Below, piece by piece: positions 7,572 to 16,277 of a stretch of DNA of 64,000 bases (the stretch's first letter is position 1; each line of letters starts with the position of its first letter). A model generated the notes under the pieces. That model was not told where the DNA came from. It saw only the letters and a program-made list of their open reading frames with translations, and did no database searches. Source of the stretch: JBECKS01 sp964557005 (GTDB lineage: Bacteria; Pseudomonadota; Gammaproteobacteria; Pseudomonadales; JBECKS01); NCBI GenBank assembly GCA_964557005.1, contig CAZKYI010000003.1:1-64000 (forward strand), in the 5' to 3' direction. The position numbers and the translations under genes are program-made.

Positions 7572-9620
7572 TTAAAATGTGTACTGTGCTCCGAGATAAA
7601 TTTCCCGACCTGGCACAGGCCGCAAGTCACCCCCCGCTGCAACCTTTAAGGGGTCGCGATGCTCATCGCTGATGTTGTCAATGCCTGCGAAATAACGCAG
7701 CGCATCACGCCAGCGATAATCAAACTTGATGTCCCAAACCTGAAACGCGGGTGTTTCAATGGTGTTGGCAGCATTGATAAATGCTTCAGACTCATAACGG
7801 GTTTGCAAAAGCAAATTTGCGCGATTGTTGAGTAAAGATTTATCCAGGCCCAACTTGAACAAATTTTCAGGATTTTGTACCAAAGCCAGTTTGGTATTTT
7901 TATCTTCTGATTTCAGCCTTTGGTAATTCGCGCGTACACGCCAGCTTTGCAACTGATAAAAACCACTCAACTCAAAGCCCAGGGTTCTCGATTCGGCAAT
8001 GTTCTGATATTCATACACAGTGACAGGAAATCCACTGCCTGTTTCGTTATAGGCGTATTCTTCCTGAATAAATTTTTCCATATCGTTGTAGAACACATTA
8101 ATACCAAACGCCCACTGCATATCTTCCTGAACGTCCACACCCAACTGATAACTGATGATTTCTTCGGGTTGTAAATCAAGATTACCAACAACCTTGTAGC
8201 CAAGATGACTGTGATCAAAAATGTAGTAGCGTTCTTTCAGATTGGGGACGCGATAACCATTACCTACACTGCCCCGCCATGACGTGTTAAAACCTTTGAT
8301 TTCCGTGTTGTACATAGCGCTGATTTTCGGTGCAAAGTGTGAACCGAAATCGCTGTCTTCCTGATAACGAAAGCCAGGAACAATTTCGATATTGCCAGTT
8401 AGAAAATGATCAAGCTGTGCATAAAATTCCGTTGCCTTCCTTTCGCATTTGTAATCCATGCCACACTCGTTTGCATCCAGCTCACTGACACCACCCGCAA
8501 ACTGGGTCAGGCTTTCGCCATTCACATTCAAACCAGTGGTGACAATATTTTTCTGATTCAGCGTCCAGTTATTTTGCAAATCAAAATTGTAGGTATCGAT
8601 GTTGGAATTTCTTTGCTTGGTATCGCCGCGCGTATTTTCAAATTCCTCGACAAATCCTTGCAGGCTCAAGCTAAACTGTTCATTCACATTCCAGCCAGTT
8701 TTTAAACGGGTTCTATCGGTATTGACGGTTTCAACACGATCAAGCGCTGGTTGCCCGGGTACGCGAACAAAATCCCACAGCACAAAATCTTCCCGATACG
8801 CGCGTTGGCTGATTTCAATAGAAGTGTTGGCACTGGGCTTGCCACCCACACCAAAGCTGAAATTATTTTTATAACCATCAGGCCCGACCAGACGAATGCC
8901 CTTGTTAATAATTTCATAGCCTTCGCTGTTTCTGGAACTCAGGCTTGCAAAGCTCCAATAATTTTCGCCTTGGTAGGAAAGCTCGCCTGCGACATCGTAT
9001 TGATCGACGATGACACCTTCGTAAGCTTTATCGCCGTAATCGGTGAGGCTGGTTTTGAGCGTGCCATGCCACCCCTGTTGCGGTGTTTTAGTAATCACAT
9101 TCACCACGCCGCCCATCGCATTGCTGCCATAGAGCGCCGATGAAGCGCCTTTCACAATTTCTATCTGTGCAATGTCGCTTACACCAATCTGGCTCAAATC
9201 CACCGTTGAACCGGTGCTGGCGGTGACGCGCTCACCATCAATCAAAACCAGAATACGATCCGAGTTAATACCCTGAATCTTGATGCCATCGCCAGTCTTG
9301 CCATGAATTGGCTGCACCAGCACACCTCTGGCATATTCGAGCGCCTCGCTCAAATCCTTGGCGTTCTGTTGCTCAATCTGCTGTTTCGAGATGACTTCAA
9401 CGGGGAGAGGCGCTTCTTCCAATGGTTTTTCAGTACGGGTAGCACTGATGACCATGACGGGCGCTTGAATCACTTCAGAGAAGCCAGGACGGGTTGGCTG
9501 CTGCTGTGCCTGCTCTCCAAAGGCTGGAGAAACAACTACGCACAAAAACAACAACCAACCCGCCGGCCTGCTAGGGGTTCGTGCAATTCTGGAAGCCAGT
9601 GTATTCGCGTACTTCTTCAT
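7572..9620 (-). CDS. hmuR: TonB-dependent heme/hemoglobin receptor
   Basis: A 682-residue outer-membrane receptor. A signal peptide ends near residues 33-36. A TonB-box-like stretch (PVMVISA, about 54-60) is followed by a plug domain (about 65-180) with GVLVQPIHGKTGDGIKIQG and DGERV, then a 22-strand barrel ending in a terminal Phe (GAQYTF). A YRVPNLKERY segment resembles the FRAP heme-receptor motif, with GNLDLQPEE close to the NPNL box. It is the first gene of the heme operon and directly follows a near-consensus tandem Fur box. Heme or hemoprotein is the likely ligand given the partners. Confidence 0.93.
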   Translation of the reverse strand: MKKYANTLASRIARTPSRPAGWLLFLCVVVSPAFGEQAQQQPTRPGFSEVIQAPVMVISATRTEKPLEEAPLPVEVISKQQIEQQNAKDLSEALEYARGVLVQPIHGKTGDGIKIQGINSDRILVLIDGERVTASTGSTVDLSQIGVSDIAQIEIVKGASSALYGSNAMGGVVNVITKTPQQGWHGTLKTSLTDYGDKAYEGVIVDQYDVAGELSYQGENYWSFASLSSRNSEGYEIINKGIRLVGPDGYKNNFSFGVGGKPSANTSIEISQRAYREDFVLWDFVRVPGQPALDRVETVNTDRTRLKTGWNVNEQFSLSLQGFVEEFENTRGDTKQRNSNIDTYNFDLQNNWTLNQKNIVTTGLNVNGESLTQFAGGVSELDANECGMDYKCERKATEFYAQLDHFLTGNIEIVPGFRYQEDSDFGSHFAPKISAMYNTEIKGFNTSWRGSVGNGYRVPNLKERYYIFDHSHLGYKVVGNLDLQPEEIISYQLGVDVQEDMQWAFGINVFYNDMEKFIQEEYAYNETGSGFPVTVYEYQNIAESRTLGFELSGFYQLQSWRVRANYQRLKSEDKNTKLALVQNPENLFKLGLDKSLLNNRANLLLQTRYESEAFINAANTIETPAFQVWDIKFDYRWRDALRYFAGIDNISDEHRDPLKVAAGGDLRPVPGREIYLGAQYTF

Positions 9621-9632
9621 AAGGACGCGAAT

Positions 9633-9672
9633 GATAATGATTCTTATTATTTATGTAAATAAGAATCATTAT
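9633..9672 (-). promoter_or_regulatory. Tandem Fur box upstream of the heme operon
   Basis: A perfect 15-base inverted repeat: arms 9634-9648 (ATAATGATTCTTATT) and 9658-9672, separated by nine bases. Bases 9633-9651 match the Fur consensus at 15 of 19 positions by hand count, and the second arm gives another overlapping site. It lies just upstream of the hmuR start codon, so occupied Fur would block transcription of the whole hmu operon. Confidence 0.88.
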
Positions 9673-9709
9673 TGTTTTTATTTGCAATCAGGATTTTAAA
9701 AGCAAGGCA

Positions 9710-10129
9710 TTATCGGGGTAAGGCTTGCTCACTGAGTAAGGCGAGAATGCCGCGAATAATGCGATACAGCACCCACAGCCCGACCAGCACGATAATCAGT
9801 ATCGCAACCGGAATACCCACCAGCGTAATGAACAAAATGCCCGCACACACCAAGGCCAGCAAGGCATACCAGAAGGTGCTGATCATCCATGAGAAGTGAG
9901 ATTCCAGATAAGTACCCTCGGCATCACTGCGTTTTGCGTAACTCAAAATCACCGCAATGATTGAAGGCCAGCCAGTTAAAAAAGCGGTAATCACCAGCGC
10001 AGGTGTCATCACGCCCGTTAATGCACTGAACCCATGCAGCGCATAAATAATGTAGGTAAGGCTGACCAAACCTGACGTGGGTTGTTTGCTGAATGGTTTA
10101 CCGCTTTCAATAAGTTCATTGTTTGACAT
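9710..10129 (-). CDS. DUF4870-like small membrane protein
   Basis: A 139-residue protein with a short polar N-terminus and about three hydrophobic segments. The motif TYLESHFSWMISTFWY followed by a Gly-rich membrane segment and WVLYRIIRGILAL is typical of DUF4870-type proteins. Function is unknown in the family. The ATG at 10129 is preceded by GAGGATT; a TTG two codons earlier is disfavoured. It is oriented toward hmuR, ending 38 bases before the Fur box, but carries its own ribosome site and is probably transcribed with the nitroreductase upstream. Confidence 0.7.
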   Translation of the reverse strand: MSNNELIESGKPFSKQPTSGLVSLTYIIYALHGFSALTGVMTPALVITAFLTGWPSIIAVILSYAKRSDAEGTYLESHFSWMISTFWYALLALVCAGILFITLVGIPVAILIIVLVGLWVLYRIIRGILALLSEQALPR

Positions 10130-10154
10130 ATTCAATCCTCTTTTTCTAAAAGTT

Positions 10155-10808
10155 TTAAACTACTTTAACAAATTCTGCCACAGGAAATCGCTCGGTACGA
10201 AGCTCATTCACTTGTGCAGACTTGTCTTCATATCCAATCGCCATACCGCAAAAAAAAGTTTCTTCAGCGGGCGCACCCACAAATTGTCTGATTGCTTCCG
10301 CGCGCATCGCCCACGCTTCCTGCGGGCAGGTAGCAAGCCCTGCTTCCTGTGCCAGCAACATAAAACTTTGTAAAAACATACCGAGATCCGACCACTGCGG
10401 TTTGCCCATTTGTTGATCAACAAAACAAAAGAACCCCGCTGGTGCGCCAAAAAAACGATAATTTTCCATTAAAAAATTAAAACGCCCTTGCTTGTCATCG
10501 CGCCCTATATCCATCAGTTGGTACATGGCCTCGCCCACTTTAAAACGCGCAGTGCGATAAGGTTCTTTCAAACCTTTCGGATAAATTTCATAGGGCGGCG
10601 CTTCTACGGGTGGCGAAGCAGCCAGATGTTTTTGGAAATCGTGCATTCTTTCATGGTTAATCAAATAAATGCGCCAAGGCTGGAGATTCCCCCCACTCGG
10701 CGCGCGCGCGGCTTTGGCAAGCAAATCGATAATCACATCGGTGGCAACGGGTTTATCCAGAAAAGCCCGAATGGAACGGCGTGCTGCCATCGCTTCACTC
10801 ACTTTCAT
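10155..10808 (-). CDS. Nitroreductase-family FMN oxidoreductase
   Basis: A 217-residue protein of the nitroreductase fold. It has the N-terminal FMN-phosphate motif (AARRSIRAFLDKPV) and PSGGNLQPWRIYL at about 36-48. Family members reduce nitro groups, quinones or enones with NAD(P)H. The natural substrate is not evident. The start at 10808 has AGGAGT six to eight bases upstream; the frame extends six codons further but without family similarity. A DUF4870 gene follows within 25 bases. Confidence 0.88.
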   Translation of the reverse strand: MKVSEAMAARRSIRAFLDKPVATDVIIDLLAKAARAPSGGNLQPWRIYLINHERMHDFQKHLAASPPVEAPPYEIYPKGLKEPYRTARFKVGEAMYQLMDIGRDDKQGRFNFLMENYRFFGAPAGFFCFVDQQMGKPQWSDLGMFLQSFMLLAQEAGLATCPQEAWAMRAEAIRQFVGAPAEETFFCGMAIGYEDKSAQVNELRTERFPVAEFVKVV

Positions 10809-10913
10809 TACATACTCCTGAAACAAAATTGAACTACAGCACTATGCTAGCATGCGTTTGAAACAACACGCACACACAATATACTCAACACACTTCAACC
10901 ACGAGAAACGAAT

Positions 10914-11585
10914 ATGCGTGAAAATAAAATCAAGGAAGCTTGGCGCGTATTGCGCATTCAATCGGAACTGGTGTCCGGCATAGAACATCTGGCCAATCTT
11001 GGTTCTGCCTGTTGTTTTTACGGCAGCGCACGATTAACGCCCGATGACCCTTATTACCAACAGGCACAAATTCTCGCAAAACGTATTGGTGACGATGGCT
11101 TGAACATCATCACTGGCGGCGGGCCTGGCATTATGGAAGCGGCCAACAAGGGTGGTTTTGAAAGTGCGGCCAAATCCGTTGGCCTCAACATTACCTTGCC
11201 GATGGAACAAAGCGCCAATCCGCATCAGGATATATCGCTCGATTTTCGCTATTTCTTTGTACGCAAACTCATGTTTGTGAAACATGCCGTTGCCTTTGTG
11301 ATTTTTCCTGGAGGCTATGGCACGCTCGATGAATTATTTGAAGCGCTCACGCTGATTCAAACGGAAAAAATCCAGCCCTTTCCTGTGATTCTGTTCGGCG
11401 TGGAATTCTGGGCGGGATTGATTGACTGGCTGGAGAAACAGGTTCTAACAAGAGGTTGCATAGACCAAAATGATCTGGTGCTATTCCATGTGGTGGACAC
11501 TGTAGAAGAGGCTGAAAAAATTATTATGCAAAGTGTGAAAGCGCGAGAAGGCTGGTTCGGTGACAACCTCCCCGATTACTACTAA
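10914..11585 (+). CDS. LOG-family protein (cytokinin riboside monophosphate phosphoribohydrolase type)
   Basis: A 223-residue Rossmann-like protein with the two LOG signatures: GGGPGIMEAANKG at about 65-77 and PGGYGTLDE at about 131-139. LOG proteins cleave the N-glycosidic bond of nucleoside monophosphates to yield the base and ribose 5-phosphate; many bacterial members were formerly called lysine decarboxylases. The sequence resembles the TIGR00730 group. It is transcribed alone and converges on the lipoprotein gene with only six bases between stop codons. Confidence 0.88.
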   Translation: MRENKIKEAWRVLRIQSELVSGIEHLANLGSACCFYGSARLTPDDPYYQQAQILAKRIGDDGLNIITGGGPGIMEAANKGGFESAAKSVGLNITLPMEQSANPHQDISLDFRYFFVRKLMFVKHAVAFVIFPGGYGTLDELFEALTLIQTEKIQPFPVILFGVEFWAGLIDWLEKQVLTRGCIDQNDLVLFHVVDTVEEAEKIIMQSVKAREGWFGDNLPDYY

Positions 11586-11591
11586 CACCTG

Positions 11592-11960
11592 CTATTTGTT
11601 AAGAATGCGGTAACCACGCCCTTGCAGGCAATTTTTTACGATGTCGTCTTTGGAGCGATCCCCTTCAAGCGCTGCACCTGCACCACCCTGAACGGCTGTC
11701 GCACCTGCCAAACGTGCGGCACTGTCTGAATCCCCCAAGGCTGCACCAATGGCTGCACCCATCACCGCGCCGAAGGCTGCTGACTTACCAACGGTTTTTC
11801 CTGTATTCAGTTGCGAGCGATAAGCCTTACATTCCTCCAAATCCATCTGGTACTGCTCCATATCAACACCTTTGGTATCCACCACATATTGATTGGAAGC
11901 ACAGCCTGAAATGAATGCCACAAAAATCAAACTCACAAGCAAATGGCTAGACAAGCGCAT
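11592..11960 (-). CDS. Glycine-zipper lipoprotein
   Basis: A 122-residue lipoprotein. The signal peptide ends in the lipobox ISGC, with the modified Cys at about residue 20. The middle holds a glycine-zipper membrane segment (AAFGAVMGAAIGAALG), and the C-terminus has a conserved-looking CLQGRGYRILNK. Such proteins insert in or decorate the outer membrane; their roles are mostly unknown. It appears monocistronic. Confidence 0.8.
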   Translation of the reverse strand: MRLSSHLLVSLIFVAFISGCASNQYVVDTKGVDMEQYQMDLEECKAYRSQLNTGKTVGKSAAFGAVMGAAIGAALGDSDSAARLAGATAVQGGAGAALEGDRSKDDIVKNCLQGRGYRILNK

Positions 11961-12006
11961 AAAAAATTACCCCTTTCTCAATTAACAATATATTTACTGT
12001 ACCAAC

Positions 12007-12480
12007 TTATTTTTTTAAGACACGAGAGTCAAACGCCCATCGACGAATAGTTCCTGTCACCAGCTTATCCATATCGGGATGTTGCGGGTTCAACAAATAA
12101 TTCGTCTCACCTGAAACAGCCACACTGGGAACCTGCAAAACAAGAGATTCCTGATTGCTCGCCCATAAATCGCCAGTCTCACGACAACTTCTCTCCATCG
12201 ATGGCTCGCGCCAGTTATCTGGCAAACTCTCAGGGTCAACACTATTGACTAACTCTTCAGGAAATCTTACTTCCAGTGCATGGTAGCCAGCCAAAATCTC
12301 TTTCGACTTAAGATGGACAAGTAATTCTAAAGATGCCTGAGCCAGACTGGAGCCTAAATACACCAAACGGGTTCCCTTACTATTCCATCTGCCACCATAT
12401 AGAAATGCGCCTTCCCCGCTCAGCATTTCCTCCGGCGTCCTGCTAAATTCCGGCGATGCAATCCTCCAGCCAGCTAACAT
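12007..12480 (-). CDS. RES-domain toxin
   Basis: A 157-residue RES-domain protein with the family's conserved Arg/Tyr/Glu features: GWRIA at the start, GEGAFLYGGRWNSKGTRLVYLG at about 23-44, and LASASLEL-like AQASLELLVHL. RES toxins such as MbcT and ParT consume NAD+ or ADP-ribosylate targets. The start overlaps the antitoxin stop codon (TAATG), the usual coupling in these modules. The order antitoxin then toxin fits the Xre/RES class. Confidence 0.9.
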   Translation of the reverse strand: MLAGWRIASPEFSRTPEEMLSGEGAFLYGGRWNSKGTRLVYLGSSLAQASLELLVHLKSKEILAGYHALEVRFPEELVNSVDPESLPDNWREPSMERSCRETGDLWASNQESLVLQVPSVAVSGETNYLLNPQHPDMDKLVTGTIRRWAFDSRVLKK

Positions 12481-13037
12481 TAACTATAAACACCATGCCG
12501 GATACGCCCAATTAAATCCTCTACTTCAGATGTGCCAAATTCTGTTCTGGCATGCTGCAAAGGGGTTTCTCCACCAAATAAATCTGCCGGTGTTTTCAAC
12601 CAGATTAAAGCTGCATCACTATCTCCGAGTGTCATAGCAGTAGCCAAATCCAATATCCGTGCAAAACGCAATAAACGATCAGATTCAGCCTCGGTAAAGC
12701 GGCCTGCTTTTTCCCTTCTCTTGAGTGTAGTGGAAGGTATGCCGAGCAGATTGCCTATAACCAGAGGAGACTCCAAAAGAGCATCACTCAAATTTTTAAT
12801 GGCTGCATAACTTAAACCGTCTAACAACGCAGTATATAAAGAAGCTCTATCTGGCTGCCTGATGCCACTCACAGATGCCTGAATAGAATCCCTGTTTTTA
12901 TAAACGAATGAATTCCTGGCTTGTTCTCCTCGTTCCGTAAACTTTGTATGGTTTGAAGTACCTTTCTTGATGCGAAAGCCTCTTTTACCCTGTTCAGCAG
13001 TTGCACCGGATTTATCAGCTTGTTTGTTGGCCACCAT
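12480..13037 (-). CDS. Xre/MbcA/ParS-type antitoxin of the RES module
   Basis: A 185-residue protein. The N-terminal 50 or so residues are basic and low-complexity. The remainder matches the Xre/MbcA/ParS antitoxin architecture: a helix-turn-helix-like region (IGNLLGIPSTTLKRREKAG) followed by the toxin-binding domain (SDRLLRFARILDLATAMTLGDSDAALIWL, then LFGGETPLQHARTEFG). It should neutralise the RES toxin and repress the operon. A strong GGAGGT site precedes the ATG at 13037. It shares its upstream region with hipB on the opposite strand. Confidence 0.88.
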   Translation of the reverse strand: MVANKQADKSGATAEQGKRGFRIKKGTSNHTKFTERGEQARNSFVYKNRDSIQASVSGIRQPDRASLYTALLDGLSYAAIKNLSDALLESPLVIGNLLGIPSTTLKRREKAGRFTEAESDRLLRFARILDLATAMTLGDSDAALIWLKTPADLFGGETPLQHARTEFGTSEVEDLIGRIRHGVYS

Positions 13038-13141
13038 TTGGCACCTCCAGATAGTCCATATGGTTATTCTAGTGATTCAAATATCCAGTGCAAGGAAAGT
13101 TTTAAAGTTAATTTCTTCGATCTCGATCATTCAAGGCTTTT

Positions 13142-13187
13142 GCAATTTTTAAATTGCTTTTTTGTTATTTAGCATATTAAATATTGC
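13142..13187. promoter_or_regulatory. Two operator-like GCA-N10-TGC palindromes upstream of hipBA
   Basis: Bases 13142-13157 form a perfect palindrome with 7-base arms (GCAATTTTTAAATTGC). Bases 13172-13187 (GCATATTAAATATTGC) have the same GCA and TGC ends. The two sites start exactly 30 bases apart, about three helical turns, and the second ends three bases before the hipB start codon. This suits cooperative binding of a dimeric HTH repressor such as HipB. The assignment is inferred. Confidence 0.6.
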
Positions 13188-13189
13188 AT

Positions 13190-13483
13190 ATGAAATCCTT
13201 ACTCAAGCAAATTCAAACCCACCGTCAAGCACTCAGGCTGACACAAGCCGATGTCGCGCGGCAAATACGCGTGAGCAGGCAGCAGTATCAGGCGGTCGAA
13301 AGTGGCGGCAATCCGACCCTCGAAACACTGAACCTGATTGCCGATGCCTTACATGGCCAGATGGTATTCGTACCCAAAGACAAGCTACCCGCTGTACGGG
13401 CGTTACTCGAAGGCAAAGATGAGACAAGCGCCACACGCCAGCTAAAAAGCAAGTGGCTGGCAGACTACGAGAATCTGGAATGA
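13190..13483 (+). CDS. HipB-like HTH antitoxin
   Basis: A 97-residue protein with an Xre-type helix-turn-helix at about 10-55 (RLTQADVARQIRVSRQQYQAVES). The C-terminal tail ends in LKSKWLADYENLE. It precedes hipA with a four-base ATGA overlap, so the two are co-translated. In HipBA modules this protein binds and inhibits the kinase and represses the operon. The ATG at 13190 is preferred over a TTG two codons earlier. Confidence 0.87.
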   Translation: MKSLLKQIQTHRQALRLTQADVARQIRVSRQQYQAVESGGNPTLETLNLIADALHGQMVFVPKDKLPAVRALLEGKDETSATRQLKSKWLADYENLE

Positions 13484-14736
13484 GCGCCACCGCAGAAATA
13501 CTCGACATCTACTTGCAGGACACTCTGGCAGGCTATCTGGTCAACAACGAAGGTGGTCGCAATGTGCTGATTTTTGATGAAAGATTCATTCATAACGAGC
13601 AAAGACCCACCCTCACACTCAATTTATCAAAACAATCAGACGCTACGGCTATTCAATCCATGCTTGAACCCTGGGTGCATCGTCAGCGCCTTGACCCCTT
13701 GCTTTCAAACTTGCTGCCCGAAGGTGCACTCAGGGAATGGACAACAAAACAGCTCAAGATTCACGAACACAACGAATTTCCCCTGCTTGCTTACCTCGGT
13801 CAGGACTTGCCAGGTGCCATTAGAGTTCAGGCGAGCAATCTCAATCAGCTACCCACTGCTGTAATGAACCAGCTTGGAGGCGCTGAACCCAAAGCACCAG
13901 ATTTAACAAAAAGACAACAGGGATTTTCTCTGGCAGGTGTACAAATGAAATTCAGCATGAAGGCGCGCGATGGGCGCTTCAACTATTCCAGCAATAGCGA
14001 ACATGGCGACTGGATAGTAAAAACTCCTTCAACCGTACACCCTTTTGTCCCTCAAAATGAATTCAGCGCCATGCAGCTCGCCAAAGCCATAGGTGTTGAA
14101 ATTCCGGATATTCAACTCATTCCGCTTGCAAGCATTGATAATTTACCCGCAATCAACTTGCCTGATGAAGCCTATGCTTACGCAATTAAACGCTTTGATC
14201 GTGATGGAGAAAAACGCATTCACATGGAAGACTTCGCCCAGATTTTATCTGTCTACCCAAATCAAAAATACGACAAAGGAAATTATCAGCAGCTTGCCAA
14301 ACTCACGATTGATTTCTCAGGCAACGCATTAGCTGATCTTGAACAATGGGTACGACGCTTAGTGGCCAACATTCTGTTAGCGAATGGCGATGCGCATCTT
14401 AAAAACTGGAGTTTAATTTATCCCGATGGTTTTCACCCTCGGCTCTCGCCCGCCTATGACATTCTAACAACAGCTATTTATATGAACGATGAAACTGATT
14501 TCGCGCTTAATCTCGCACGGAATAAAAACTGGTATAAAACAGACGCATCTCTGTTTGACGCATGGGCAAATAAAATTGGTGCCAATCGTTCATTCGTACA
14601 GAAGATTGTCAAACAGACCATCGACACAGCACGCAGTACCTTTCCCAGCTTGCTCAAAGATTTACCCATCACAGAGCAGCACGCAATTTTTTTGCATAAG
14701 CATTGGGGAAAGTTACATGCGGATTTGAAAATCTAG
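13480..14736 (+). CDS. HipA-like Ser/Thr kinase toxin
   Basis: A 418-residue HipA-family protein. The N-terminal subdomain (about 1-95) contains the LSxxLPEGALREW-like stretch (LLSNLLPEGALREW). The kinase part has GVQMKFSM and WIVKTPS around the nucleotide site, the catalytic segment GDAHLKNWSLIYPDG at about 303-317, and the metal-binding PAYDILTT. HipA in E. coli phosphorylates GltX and causes growth arrest. The ATG at 13480 overlaps the hipB stop codon. It is slightly shorter than E. coli HipA (440), as is common for HipA-like relatives; the target is unknown. Confidence 0.9.
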   Translation: MSATAEILDIYLQDTLAGYLVNNEGGRNVLIFDERFIHNEQRPTLTLNLSKQSDATAIQSMLEPWVHRQRLDPLLSNLLPEGALREWTTKQLKIHEHNEFPLLAYLGQDLPGAIRVQASNLNQLPTAVMNQLGGAEPKAPDLTKRQQGFSLAGVQMKFSMKARDGRFNYSSNSEHGDWIVKTPSTVHPFVPQNEFSAMQLAKAIGVEIPDIQLIPLASIDNLPAINLPDEAYAYAIKRFDRDGEKRIHMEDFAQILSVYPNQKYDKGNYQQLAKLTIDFSGNALADLEQWVRRLVANILLANGDAHLKNWSLIYPDGFHPRLSPAYDILTTAIYMNDETDFALNLARNKNWYKTDASLFDAWANKIGANRSFVQKIVKQTIDTARSTFPSLLKDLPITEQHAIFLHKHWGKLHADLKI

Positions 14737-14764
14737 CGTATTAGCACTTTCGCCATGTCTTACT

Positions 14765-16066
14765 CTACCCCATCGAATATTGTGCCTCATCGGTTTTGTA
14801 TTGCGCTTCACCTGCCATATCCAGTTGGCGCAAGGTTTCCTGCACTGCCCAATTGTTTACCCATTTTTTACCGCCCGGAAATAAACGCAGGGTATAAAGT
14901 GCTGCAATTTTTGAACCCAGAATCATGCCTAACAATGCCGTCGCCAGCACATCGGTTGGTTTGGCTTCTACGCCCATTTTTTCGGCCATGTCTGCACCGA
15001 CCATTTTTGTATAGAGGAAGCGTGTGTTGCGCACATCGAGCTGGTGCATGAATTTATCGACAAGGCTATGGCCTGAACGCGTATAAGCGTGCAAGGTGGC
15101 GTGGTTCAAATCTCTGGAACGCGGATCAATCTTGTCACGCAGGGTGGCACCCAACATCGACCAGGATTTGATAATCTCACCACGCTGATCACTTAAAAAA
15201 TAATCATGCAAACCCAGCAAGGAAGCCAGATAACGTGATGCTTCAATACCATCTCTTTGTGCCCTGCTGACAGGCTTGTTACGCTTTTTGGAAGCCAGCG
15301 CACTGATAAAATTAAAACCCAGCGCCGCACCCATTTGATCCACCTGCGGAATCGGCACACCATAAACATTAAAGTCCCAGCGATCCTTATGTTTTAACAA
15401 ATTCATGCGCACCATCGCGTGCATCACACGCACCTTGGCGGCCGATTTGAACGCCACACCACCCGGGCGCATGGCATTGGGCAAGGTAGCCATTTTGAAA
15501 GTGCTGGTGGTTTCCTTCATGCGCCCTGCCGCCGATTCGCCCGTCAACTGGCCGGTCATAATCATGGGCAAGCCCTGATAACCGTTCATGTAGGTCATCA
15601 TAAAGGCGATACGCATCATGTATTCCTGCACCACGGCATTACTCACACGCATTCTTTTATGAAAGCGATCAATGGCTTTCCAGTCCACCCACTCAGGTTC
15701 CTTGTGCAGTTCTTCAATAAAACGCACCAGCTCAGGCGGCGCATCAGACACCGCTTCAATACCTTCATCAAGCGCCTTGTCGAGCATGGCGCGTGCTCTC
15801 TGAAAACCCAGCTCGGCAAAGGTGCTGGCAAAGGCATCGGCAATCGGATCGCCCATCAGGGTTAATTGGCGATAAATTTCAACCTCGTCCTTATCCTCCA
15901 GCCACTTTTTGGGCACCTTGGGATCAACCCAGCGAAACATGCCGTTGGGTGCGCTATCCAGCTCGGTACGGAAACGCTCCGGCATCGCGTCCAGATCAAT
16001 GTTGTTGTAAATCTCGGGGGCAATTTCCCGCTGCATGTTGGAAATGTCGTATCTGCTGTAGGCCAT
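14765..16066 (-). CDS. MpaB/DUF2236-family oxygenase-like protein
   Basis: A 433-residue protein of the DUF2236 group, which includes fungal MpaB and, distantly, the rubber oxygenase Lcp. Recognisable stretches are RMRVSNAVVQEYMMRIAF, the GGVAFKSAAKVRVMHAMVR region, and ATALLGMILGSKIAALY near the C-terminus. Some family members are heme oxygenases that cleave isoprenoid chains; activity here is not established. The ATG at 16066 has AAGGAG upstream. It is divergent from the RND exporter across 211 bases holding a palindromic operator, suggesting shared TetR control. Confidence 0.75.
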   Translation of the reverse strand: MAYSRYDISNMQREIAPEIYNNIDLDAMPERFRTELDSAPNGMFRWVDPKVPKKWLEDKDEVEIYRQLTLMGDPIADAFASTFAELGFQRARAMLDKALDEGIEAVSDAPPELVRFIEELHKEPEWVDWKAIDRFHKRMRVSNAVVQEYMMRIAFMMTYMNGYQGLPMIMTGQLTGESAAGRMKETTSTFKMATLPNAMRPGGVAFKSAAKVRVMHAMVRMNLLKHKDRWDFNVYGVPIPQVDQMGAALGFNFISALASKKRNKPVSRAQRDGIEASRYLASLLGLHDYFLSDQRGEIIKSWSMLGATLRDKIDPRSRDLNHATLHAYTRSGHSLVDKFMHQLDVRNTRFLYTKMVGADMAEKMGVEAKPTDVLATALLGMILGSKIAALYTLRLFPGGKKWVNNWAVQETLRQLDMAGEAQYKTDEAQYSMG

Positions 16067-16181
16067 AAAAAACTCCTTGTTTATTGAAAGATAACTGGCT
16101 TGAAGGTGAAGCGGGGGCAGTATCCTGAAAAGTACACAGGGTGTATAGGCTTTCACTTTACAGGCATTCAATTTGTCCTGA

Positions 16182-16211
16182 TTGACAAACCGACTGGTCG
16201 GGCTGTAGTCT
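16182..16211 (+). promoter_or_regulatory. Promoter with TetR-type operator between the MpaB gene and the RND exporter
   Basis: A TTGACA (16182-16187) and a weak TAGTCT (16206-16211) enclose the palindrome CCGACTGGTCGG at 16190-16201 (5-base arms, 2-base centre). Sites of this CCGAC-NN-GTCGG form are common for TetR regulators. The TetR gene at 21094 in the same cluster is the likely ligand. The -10 match is poor, so the start point is uncertain. Confidence 0.5.
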
Positions 16212-16277
16212 GCAAGCCGCCATGCAAATGGCTTTCACAGCTTCCTTAAACGGGTACTCCCCAAGAGACACGCCTTT

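Noticed and set aside
13480..14736. HipA gene possibly starting at the GTG at 13453
   Set aside because: The ATG at 13480 overlaps the hipB stop as expected for a coupled module and begins the family-like sequence; the extra nine residues lie in the hipB frame region.
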